From assembly GCA_900539175.1 (NCBI GenBank), contig UQAW01000068.1, positions 1 to 21,537 on the forward strand: a DNA stretch of 21,537 bases, written 5' to 3'. Made by a program: the position numbers and the translations under genes. Source of the stretch: an uncultured Lachnospiraceae bacterium (lineage in GTDB: Bacteria > Bacillota > Clostridia > Lachnospirales > Lachnospiraceae). This document shows, piece by piece, positions 1 through 6,304 of this stretch; the stretch's first letter is position 1; each line of letters starts with the position of its first letter. Below the pieces are notes generated by a model that was given only the letters and a program-made list of their open reading frames with translations, was not told the DNA's origin and did no database searches.

Positions 1-109
1 TTCCGTACTGTTCCAGATATTTGTCATCAATACCTGCTTTTGCAGCGATCTCGGTAATTGGCTGCATTTCACATTCCTGTGCAATTTCAATGTCTGTTTT
101 AAATCCCAT
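1..109 (-). CDS. fhs: Formate--tetrahydrofolate ligase, N-terminal fragment
   Basis: Only the first 36 codons lie in the window; the gene continues past position 1. The protein begins MGFKTDIEIAQECEMQPITE, followed by IAAKAGIDDKYLEQYG, which matches the characteristic amino terminus of formyl-THF synthetase (TDIEIAQ...PI.EIA...GI...). The family ligates formate to tetrahydrofolate using ATP, the first step of the methyl branch of the Wood-Ljungdahl pathway, in the cytoplasm. The ATG at 107-109 is preceded by a strong Shine-Dalgarno (AAGGAGGG on the minus strand, within 116-126), which fixes the start. It is the last visible gene of the locus, 126 bp downstream of the DUF3786 gene. That gap holds two hairpins, one of them shared with the metF upstream region, so fhs may have its own control. 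Confidence 0.9.
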   Translation of the reverse strand, partial: MGFKTDIEIAQECEMQPITEIAAKAGIDDKYLEQYG

Positions 110-139
110 TGTTGAACCCTCCTTATCAATAATAGATAT

Positions 140-171
140 GGTGATGTCTGCATCAGCAGACATGTCCGTTT
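140..171. promoter_or_regulatory. Inverted repeat upstream of fhs (candidate operator or RNA hairpin)
   Basis: A perfect 8-bp stem, ATGTCTGC (144-151) and GCAGACAT (156-163), closes a 4-base loop (ATCA), 35 bases upstream of the fhs start. The 32-bp block around it matches the block at 13065-13096 upstream of metF at 27 of 32 positions, in the opposite orientation relative to the downstream gene. The differences fall mainly in the loop. No T-run follows it on the minus strand, so it does not look like a terminator. A regulatory role is inference. Confidence 0.5.
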
Positions 172-179
172 ATTATTCA

Positions 180-204
180 ATATGGGTATTCCGCATTCCC
201 ATAT
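180..204 (-). other. Hairpin in the DUF3786-fhs spacer
   Basis: The 7-bp arms ATATGGG (180-186) and CCCATAT (198-204) enclose an 11-base loop. On the minus strand the sequence that follows is AT-rich (TTGAATAATAAA) but has no real T-run, so termination is doubtful. With the neighbouring inverted repeat at 140-171 it makes a structured leader before fhs. Confidence 0.45.
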
Positions 205-235
205 GTGAATAGCTAGACAAGCATTATGGTTTCTG

Positions 236-880
236 TTATTGGAGTGCTTTCAGCATATCTATGGAAACGTCACCAACGACTGCCATATCCTCTCCCTGAA
301 CAAAAGCCACCGGAAAATTATCCGAGAAAAGAATCTGCGCTGACGGCGGAAATTCATCATCCCCCGCCCACAAAATCATACGGAGCTGCAGACCATTTAA
401 AAATTCAAACTCATAGGAGATATCGCCGAAGTTCAACTTCGTACCTCCGACTTTATCCATAATGGCTGCAAATTTCTCCAATTTATTTCCAAACCCATAC
501 GCAAGCCGGAAAATGCATCGCCCCTGAAACTGTTTGAAATATACCTCGCCCCACGGGATTTCCCGATAAGTCAGAAATTTCCCGGAAGCCGGTGCCGCTG
601 CCCCTTCCGTCAAAAAACGCAGCACAAGAATCCGTGCATTTGGTTTCTCCTCCAACGGAAACCAGCCTGCTCCTTCCCCGTCCAGATGAAATACCTCATA
701 CCCCGGATGGGTGATACGGTAAGTAACGCCCATAAGCCGCAGTGTAAAAGAAGAAGTTTCTCCGTCATATGGTATACCGGTTCGCTGACTGATATCCTCC
801 GGATTTAAGTCCTGGTATGCCTTCAAGTAGTGCTCAAAGGGCAAGCGCTCTTTACTGTCTTTTTCATATCCAAAATCCAT
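236..880 (-). CDS. DUF3786 family protein
   Basis: This 214-residue soluble protein has no signal peptide or membrane segment. It resembles the DUF3786 family, with an N-terminal stretch around LNPEDISQRTGIPYD, a central LTYREIPWGEVYFKQF motif, and a C-terminal WAGDDEFPPSAQILFSDNF segment followed by EDMAVVGD. The function of the family is not established. Members recur beside corrinoid and CODH/ACS genes in acetogens and other anaerobes. The ATG at 880 has an AGGAG ribosome binding site (888-892) that overlaps the TAG stop of the upstream activator gene, leaving only 10 bp between them. The two are therefore almost certainly translationally coupled, which points to a job with the corrinoid activator or with corrinoid protein maturation. 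Only one cysteine was seen, so an Fe-S cluster is unlikely. The family call is fairly secure; the role is inference. Confidence 0.78.
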   Translation of the reverse strand: MDFGYEKDSKERLPFEHYLKAYQDLNPEDISQRTGIPYDGETSSFTLRLMGVTYRITHPGYEVFHLDGEGAGWFPLEEKPNARILVLRFLTEGAAAPASGKFLTYREIPWGEVYFKQFQGRCIFRLAYGFGNKLEKFAAIMDKVGGTKLNFGDISYEFEFLNGLQLRMILWAGDDEFPPSAQILFSDNFPVAFVQGEDMAVVGDVSIDMLKALQ

Positions 881-890
881 GTCAGTTCTC

Positions 891-2828
891 CTAATTCTCC
901 TGATATTGTTCTACAGACGGAAACATCGCTGCATCCGTGTGGGGCAGGAAACAGGCTGCCACAAACTCATCCATATAAGACGGCACGGTCGACAACTCAA
1001 GATAGGTCATATTCCTTGCCACTTCGTAAGTCTTTTTCTCCGCCTGAGTGGACAAGAGCATCGTATACGCCCCTGTCAAAGAAGAATTTCCGATATAGTG
1101 GAAACACTCAATCGGAATATCCGGGAACATACCGATGTTGACAGCATTTTTCATATTAATTCCGCTTCCGATACCGCCTGCTACATAAACACTTTCAATC
1201 ATGGAAACATCAAAGTCCAGAGAACTCAGCATCGTACGGATCGCTGAGAAAATCGCTCCCTTTGCACGTATAAAATTATCAATATCTACTTCTGTGATTT
1301 CCACATCTTTCACACTGCCGGCCTCTTCCTCAAACGCCAGCACATAACTGCCCATGCCGTATTTATCATGACGAATTCGTTTTCCTTCGCGAATAAATTT
1401 TCCCTTTGGAGAAATCATACGGCACTTAAAAAGTTCACTGATCACATCTATAATACCGGAACCGCAAAGACCGATTGGCTTGGTTCCTTCCTCACCGATA
1501 ATCTCAAAAGCCGGCTCCATGGTAACCGGATCAATTGTACAAGCCTCAATCGCTCCATCCGTAGCGCGCATACCACAGCTGATATCACCGCCCTCGAATG
1601 CAGGACCTGCCGAACATGCACAGCTCATCAGAAAATCTGAATTGCCGAATACAAGCTCGCCGTTGGTTCCCAGGTCAATAAACAAAGAAAACTCCGGCTT
1701 ATTCCAGATCATGCTCACAAATGCTCCGGCTGTAATGTCACCGCCTACATAACTTCCGATATTTGGTGCCAGTATAATATGCGCATCCGGATGAATCGCA
1801 ATCCCGATATCCGAAGCAAACAATGAATTTGTTTTGAAAAATGCCGGTATGTATGGCTCCATCCGGAGAGGGTCAGCATTGATTCCCATCAGCAGATGAT
1901 TCATCGTAGTATTGGATGCCACTGCCATACGGTAAATATTTTTGTTGTTGAAACCAATTTTCCTGCACATCTGCTCAATCATCGGATTGATTGTCTCATC
2001 AATCACAGCCTTCTGCAGTTTCTCATATCCGCCCGGTTTCTGCGACTCGATAATACGGTTAATGACATCTGCTCCATAACGGATCTGCCCGTTTCCGGAG
2101 GATGCTTTTGCAAGAATCTCTCCCGTCTCCATATTGATAATCAAAGCCGATACGGTAGTCGTCCCAATATCCAGCACCAGACCGCCAATGACAACCTCTT
2201 CCGCGGCATTTTGTATATCATAGACAAACACATCTTTATCTGTAGACCGCACAACAGCTTTCACAGTAAAATTACTTTCACGCAGCACATCCGGCATCTT
2301 TTTCAGAACAGAATAGGGAATTTTAGCTGCTGAGAGATTCACAACTTTCTTAAGTGCACGCTCAAAGCGCTCATTATCCGGCATCGTATCTTCCAAAGAT
2401 GGCTTCTCCATAGTAACCTGCACGACACGCATCGTATTCTCCAGAGAAATTCCCGCATCGATAACACCCTGCTTTGCATTCTCAAAAATCAGAAGTTCAT
2501 CTTTTGAACTCAAATCCGCAACTTTCATTCTGCTTCTGTAAGCCGACGCAATGTCCGGCACGCCGATTTCCACATCTGCACAAACGGTACTGCAGCACGC
2601 CAGTCTCCATCCGTCCTCATACTCCTCATCCGAAATGTGTCTGGTCTTCTTAGAATCCAATTGTCCATTCAAAAGACGGACACGACACTTTCCGCAGGAA
2701 GCATTCCCGGAACATGGGGCATCAATGGCAACATTGGTCTTTCTGGCTACTTCCAGAAGGTTTTCTCCGGCAGTGGCAAAAGTTTCCGCTCCTTCACCAC
2801 TTTCAAACCGAAAAGTCACTTTAAACAT
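891..2828 (-). CDS. acsV: Corrinoid activation protein with N-terminal [2Fe-2S] ferredoxin domain (AcsV/RACo-like, DUF4445)
   Basis: The 645-residue protein has an N-terminal plant-type [2Fe-2S] domain with the ligand pattern CSGNASCGKC (C39, C45, C48) and a fourth Cys at about 78. A linker leads into an ASKHA-type ATPase fold, with GGLVLDIGTTTVSALII at about residues 215-231 and later SLFIDLGTNGELV and GLCGSGIIDVISE motifs. Known relatives (RACo of Carboxydothermus, orf7/AcsV of Moorella) reductively reactivate the corrinoid Fe-S protein after oxidation to cob(II)amide, spending ATP. The ATG at 2828 is chosen because AGGAGAG lies six bases upstream (2835-2841) and the protein then begins MFKVTFRFES. 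An in-frame GTG at 2864 would add 12 unconserved residues. Its own promoter and an upstream terminator set it apart from acsE. The partner is AcsCD, encoded just upstream. Confidence 0.92.
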   Translation of the reverse strand: MFKVTFRFESGEGAETFATAGENLLEVARKTNVAIDAPCSGNASCGKCRVRLLNGQLDSKKTRHISDEEYEDGWRLACCSTVCADVEIGVPDIASAYRSRMKVADLSSKDELLIFENAKQGVIDAGISLENTMRVVQVTMEKPSLEDTMPDNERFERALKKVVNLSAAKIPYSVLKKMPDVLRESNFTVKAVVRSTDKDVFVYDIQNAAEEVVIGGLVLDIGTTTVSALIINMETGEILAKASSGNGQIRYGADVINRIIESQKPGGYEKLQKAVIDETINPMIEQMCRKIGFNNKNIYRMAVASNTTMNHLLMGINADPLRMEPYIPAFFKTNSLFASDIGIAIHPDAHIILAPNIGSYVGGDITAGAFVSMIWNKPEFSLFIDLGTNGELVFGNSDFLMSCACSAGPAFEGGDISCGMRATDGAIEACTIDPVTMEPAFEIIGEEGTKPIGLCGSGIIDVISELFKCRMISPKGKFIREGKRIRHDKYGMGSYVLAFEEEAGSVKDVEITEVDIDNFIRAKGAIFSAIRTMLSSLDFDVSMIESVYVAGGIGSGINMKNAVNIGMFPDIPIECFHYIGNSSLTGAYTMLLSTQAEKKTYEVARNMTYLELSTVPSYMDEFVAACFLPHTDAAMFPSVEQYQEN

Positions 2829-2913
2829 AACAAACTCTCCTGTCACTTTGATGAAAAAATCCACCGGATCAGCGAATTTTTTCTTGTAAATTTACTATAA
2901 ATCATACAATTTT

Positions 2914-2942
2914 ATCTTACCATACTCGGCGTTTTTTTTCAA
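2914..2942 (-). promoter_or_regulatory. Candidate sigma-A promoter for acsV-DUF3786
   Basis: Read on the minus strand there is a -35 TTGAAA (2937-2942), a 17-bp spacer and a -10 TAAGAT (2914-2919), with TGG immediately before the -10 giving an extended -10. It lies between the terminator after acsE and the acsV start, leaving a leader of roughly 80 bases. Confidence 0.6.
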
Positions 2943-2981
2943 TATTCAGAAAAATATAAATACACTGCCAAATCCCTTTAT

Positions 2982-3024
2982 GAAAAATAGCACAATCTCC
3001 TGGAAGATCTCCTGAAGACTGTGC
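2982..3024 (-). terminator. Rho-independent terminator after acsE
   Basis: On the minus strand, GCACAGTCT (3016-3024) pairs with AGATTGTGC (2990-2998) in a 9-bp stem with one G-U pair. A TATTTTT tract (2983-2989) follows immediately. It begins 26 bases beyond the acsE stop codon. Confidence 0.75.
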
Positions 3025-3049
3025 CTCTCTTTTCTTAATCTATTGTTTT

Positions 3050-3835
3050 TTACAGTTCCAGATAAGAATCTGCATACAGTGTATTGCCTTTGAATACATC
3101 ACAGGACTTGATGGTTTCCATCAGTCGCAGATCACATGGATTTACGATAGCAGAAGTCAGACCCTGCATCATAGCCATAGCAACCAACGCAGAATCCATA
3201 ATCGGACGGATTGCTTTTGGCATACCGTTGGAGTTATTGGACAGACCACCGGTAGAATTCAGTCCCATTTCACTGAACATCTTGATTGCTTCCAGAACCT
3301 GCATCTGTTTGTCCTGCATTCCCTTAACAACCAGGAACAGCGGATCGAACCACAGATCCGTAGGCTCCATACCAAGCATCATACCACGCTCCAGCATATT
3401 CTGGCAGTGCATCATACGCTCGTCATTGTCTGCTGCAATTCCCTCTGCAGAACAAAGTGCGATAACAATTGCATCATTTGCTGCAGCCAGGTCAATATTC
3501 TCAATTCTTCCGCCTGCATCCGCAGAATTTACGATTGGTTTTCCTTTACTTCTGTTGTATACGGAAATACCTGCTTCAATTGCCTTCTTGTTCGCAGTGT
3601 CAAGCGCCAGAGGAACGTTGTCAAAGTTTTCCTGAAGAAGTTTTACTGCCCATTTCATCAGGTCCTCTCCATCATTTTCTGCAGGTCCGATGTTTACATC
3701 CAGATACGTAGCACCGGCATCTAACTGCTCTTTTGCTCTTTTCAGGATCGGTTCCGGATTACGGGTAGCCATAGCCTCACGGATTACTGGTGAGATACAG
3801 TGAATTCTTTCACCAATTGTTACAAATTTTGCCAT
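3050..3835 (-). CDS. acsE: Methyltetrahydrofolate:corrinoid/iron-sulfur protein methyltransferase
   Basis: AcsE transfers the methyl group of 5-methyl-THF to the Co(I) corrinoid of AcsCD in the cytoplasm. The 261-residue product matches the usual family length of about 262. It shows the pterin-binding TIM-barrel signatures GERIHCISPVI near the N-terminus, DAGATYLDVNIGP at about 40-52, PLALDTAN and KPIVNSADAG in the middle, and STGGLSNNSNGMP at about 190-202, which holds the conserved Asn thought to protonate the pterin. The ATG at 3835 is chosen over an upstream in-frame start because AAGGAG (3843-3848) sits seven bases away and the protein then starts MAKFVTIGERI as in relatives. An 8-bp perfect GC-rich hairpin lies directly upstream in the 58-bp gap after acsC, and a terminator follows the gene. 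It is probably the last gene of the acsD-acsC-acsE transcript. Confidence 0.95.
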   Translation of the reverse strand: MAKFVTIGERIHCISPVIREAMATRNPEPILKRAKEQLDAGATYLDVNIGPAENDGEDLMKWAVKLLQENFDNVPLALDTANKKAIEAGISVYNRSKGKPIVNSADAGGRIENIDLAAANDAIVIALCSAEGIAADNDERMMHCQNMLERGMMLGMEPTDLWFDPLFLVVKGMQDKQMQVLEAIKMFSEMGLNSTGGLSNNSNGMPKAIRPIMDSALVAMAMMQGLTSAIVNPCDLRLMETIKSCDVFKGNTLYADSYLEL

Positions 3836-3855
3836 AGTTCTTCTCCTTTTCTTAT

Positions 3856-3878
3856 GGCACCGCTTTTCTTGCGGTGCC
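3856..3878 (-). other. Intercistronic hairpin between acsC and acsE
   Basis: A perfect 8-bp stem, GGCACCGC (3856-3863) with GCGGTGCC (3871-3878), closes a 7-base loop. On the minus strand it is followed by ATAAGAAAAGGAG, the acsE ribosome binding site, not by a T-run. It is therefore better read as an mRNA-stabilising, processing or translation-tuning hairpin than as a terminator. Confidence 0.6.
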
Positions 3879-3893
3879 TGTTTCATATAATGA

Positions 3894-5252
3894 TTACAGC
3901 TGGCCGTTCGCCTGCATATCTTTTAAGAACTTCACTAACTGCACAGCTTCAAGCGGAGCAACGATGATTTCCCATCCCGGAAGTTTTGCTTCGATATCAC
4001 CTTTCAGTACGGCAACTTTACCCGGAATAATCATCTTTCTGGATTTTACCTTATCTTCTACATTCTCCTGGAAGAACTTGGATACCGATGTGGAGGACAG
4101 TTTACCTGCCGCCCACGCTGTCAGTACGGAAAGTCCGCCTGCATCAGAAATAACCAGATTTACCGGAACACCGGAACGCTCCAGCTCTCCGGATACCAGG
4201 AAGTATGTAAGAGCAAAGTCTACAGTTGTCAGACAGATCGAATTCTCATCCGCACCATTCAACGGATAAATACCAGGTGCAACTTTCATTGGCTTCTGAG
4301 GGTCGGTAAACAGGTTCTGTCTTAAACCATAAAGCGGAAGTGCCATTGCATAATCCATCTCTTCTACGATTACGATAGAACCGTATTTCATCGTAAATGT
4401 GGCTGCCAACGCCTGCTGCAGCGGTTTATCGCCCATAGCAAGTTTAGCAATATTAACAATCGAAGGGTATCCGAATGTTCTGTCCGTATCTTTCAAAGCC
4501 GCACGACGTACTTTAACAGCATTCGCAAATGTCTCTTTGATGGTATCTGCAGTAACGTCCAGTACCAGATTCTTGTTGCCCAGTTTCTCAAGTGCAGCAG
4601 TCGTATCATATAATTCATTGATATCTGCACCGCTTACGCCCAGAACAACACCAGCTTCAGTAGCTGCTGCGCTCATTGCCTCATAGTTAGAAGCATCTGC
4701 ACCGTTCAGGACCGGCTTGCCGTCTTTGCAAACATCCAGAGCTGCTTTTGCAACTTCTACATCTTTACAGGACAGAATCAGACATCTTCCGGTAGCTGCT
4801 GCTTTCTTCACTAATTCAACGTATTTATCTGCTCCGTCACCATCATTGTAATTTACGTTCACCATCTCGGTGTACATGCGCTCACCGATACGTTCGTAAT
4901 CTACTGCGGTTACAGAAGCAATTCTTGCATCAATTGCCGCATCATCCATACAGGTACATACGGAAGAAGCATATCTTGTCTTGCTGACAAAGGTTTTTTC
5001 ATGTCTGTACAGTACGGTTTCACCGCCCAGGCTGTATTCAGAATCTCCGGTTCCGACTTTGATCGTTTTCATCGGCGGAGCGGTAGCTTCTGACAACTGA
5101 GCCAGCGCATCTTCAGACATATGAGGACATGCGGAGATATCCATCGCGCCCTGTGCAACCTTCATTGAGAAAGCCATACATGTAGGGCATCCGCACTCCT
5201 TACAGTTTTTCTTTGGGGTCATCTTAAAAATTTGAATACCTGTTAATGCCAT
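3894..5252 (-). CDS. acsC: Corrinoid/iron-sulfur protein, large subunit (gamma)
   Basis: The 452-residue protein carries an N-terminal 4Fe-4S motif with C17, C20, C25 and C42 (NCKECGCPTC...SACPHM), the low-potential cluster that helps reductive activation of the corrinoid. A TIM-barrel middle region and a C-terminal cobalamin-binding Rossmann region follow, containing NLVISDAGGLSVLTAWAAGK and VIPGK-like segments. With AcsD it carries the methyl group between AcsE and the A-cluster of AcsB. The ATG at 5252 has AGGAGG (5261-5266) at eight bases. It sits 23 bp after acsD and 58 bp before acsE, so the three are surely co-transcribed. The length is near the usual 446 or so. No missing key residue was seen. 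Confidence 0.95.
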   Translation of the reverse strand: MALTGIQIFKMTPKKNCKECGCPTCMAFSMKVAQGAMDISACPHMSEDALAQLSEATAPPMKTIKVGTGDSEYSLGGETVLYRHEKTFVSKTRYASSVCTCMDDAAIDARIASVTAVDYERIGERMYTEMVNVNYNDGDGADKYVELVKKAAATGRCLILSCKDVEVAKAALDVCKDGKPVLNGADASNYEAMSAAATEAGVVLGVSGADINELYDTTAALEKLGNKNLVLDVTADTIKETFANAVKVRRAALKDTDRTFGYPSIVNIAKLAMGDKPLQQALAATFTMKYGSIVIVEEMDYAMALPLYGLRQNLFTDPQKPMKVAPGIYPLNGADENSICLTTVDFALTYFLVSGELERSGVPVNLVISDAGGLSVLTAWAAGKLSSTSVSKFFQENVEDKVKSRKMIIPGKVAVLKGDIEAKLPGWEIIVAPLEAVQLVKFLKDMQANGQL

Positions 5253-5275
5253 GATTTTATCCTCCTGTTCTCACA

Positions 5276-6217
5276 TTACACTAATTCTTTGATCATCTTC
5301 GAAATTGTTGCAACGGATGTCGGATGTTTCAAAATAACGGCATCAGAACCAGATACCAATGAGGCTGCTGCGGTCTGAACTTCCATGGAAACCCCACGTG
5401 CATCCAGATTTCCCCATTCCGGAACATCCTCTTCTGCAGCCATAGCCTCTTTTACTGCCCAGGCTTCAGAAGCAACAGGAGTGATAATCGGCATCTGCAG
5501 CATCTTGTCATCCTGAGAAAGAGCTGCTGCTTTGATACGATCCATCGTAGAAATTACGTAATCGTATCCGTATCCAACTGCCGCAGTACCTACGTTCATA
5601 ATAACACTTTCCGGCTTTACGCCAAGCTGTGTCAATACAACGTTCAACTGCTTTGCAAGGTTAATATCAACGGCTGACTCTGCTCCGACCTTCTGATCGT
5701 AAGCCAGACCTGCTGCTGCACCAATCGCTTTATAATTTTCCTCTTTCGCAGACAATAACAGGACATTCTTACCCTGAAGTGCTTCTGCAATTTTCGGTAA
5801 AAGCTGTGCATCTTTTTCTACATTTTTACATCCTTCCACTACAAGAGGCGCTGTGATGGCATCTGCCACTTCTTTCGCAGCCGCTACCAGATCTTCTATG
5901 GACTTATCTGCACCGTTCGGATCTCCGCCTTCCAAACGTAAGCACACAAAGTCTGCGCCTTCCATAGCTTCAGCTTTCTTTGCAATCTCTGCTAAAGTTG
6001 TACATCCCTCATAGTAAGCTTTCACGCCTGCCGGCTCATGCTCCAGACCCAGATCAGAAATCTCTACACCGACCTTTGCCCCATTGCCTTCGGAACCATC
6101 AAATGAATAGAAAGGAAATACACTTTCTCCGCCCAGAGTTATCTTTTTGTCGCCACATCCAAGTTCTACTGTCTTGATGGATGCATTGAACTTTTGTGGT
6201 TTGCAATTAAACGGCAT
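5276..6217 (-). CDS. acsD: Corrinoid/iron-sulfur protein, small subunit (delta)
   Basis: The 313-residue TIM-barrel protein forms the heterodimer partner of AcsC and helps enclose the corrinoid during methyl transfer. It begins MPFNCKPQKFNASIKTVELG, followed by an ITLGGESVFPFYSFDG segment typical of the CdhD/AcsD family. Further family features are FVCLRLEGGDPNGAD at about 91-105, PLVVEGCKN at about 124-132 and MNVGTAAVGYGYDY in the second half. The length is close to the Moorella protein (about 323). The ATG at 6217 has a strong AAGGAGG (6227-6233). The 87-bp gap after acsB holds a candidate promoter with a perfect TATAAT, so acsD-acsC-acsE can probably be transcribed apart from the CODH/ACS genes. 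The order acsD before acsC differs from the Moorella arrangement as I recall it. Confidence 0.94.
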   Translation of the reverse strand: MPFNCKPQKFNASIKTVELGCGDKKITLGGESVFPFYSFDGSEGNGAKVGVEISDLGLEHEPAGVKAYYEGCTTLAEIAKKAEAMEGADFVCLRLEGGDPNGADKSIEDLVAAAKEVADAITAPLVVEGCKNVEKDAQLLPKIAEALQGKNVLLLSAKEENYKAIGAAAGLAYDQKVGAESAVDINLAKQLNVVLTQLGVKPESVIMNVGTAAVGYGYDYVISTMDRIKAAALSQDDKMLQMPIITPVASEAWAVKEAMAAEEDVPEWGNLDARGVSMEVQTAAASLVSGSDAVILKHPTSVATISKMIKELV

Positions 6218-6252
6218 TTCAATTAGCCTCCTTAAAAATTTTTTCTATCATA

Positions 6253-6281
6253 ATTATAGAGCAATCCCTTGATGGATGCAA
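6253..6281 (-). promoter_or_regulatory. Candidate internal promoter upstream of acsD
   Basis: On the minus strand there is a -35 TTGCAT (6276-6281), a 17-bp spacer and a perfect -10 TATAAT (6253-6258), in the 87-bp acsB-acsD gap. The -35 is weak (TTG only), but the spacing and -10 are ideal. Confidence 0.55.
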
Positions 6282-6304
6282 GCTTGTTTTACTGATTTTC
6301 CCAC

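Noticed and set aside
2828..2864. Upstream GTG start for the corrinoid activator
   Set aside because: It would add 12 residues before the ferredoxin domain, while the ATG at 2828 has AGGAGAG at ideal distance and a normal N-terminus.
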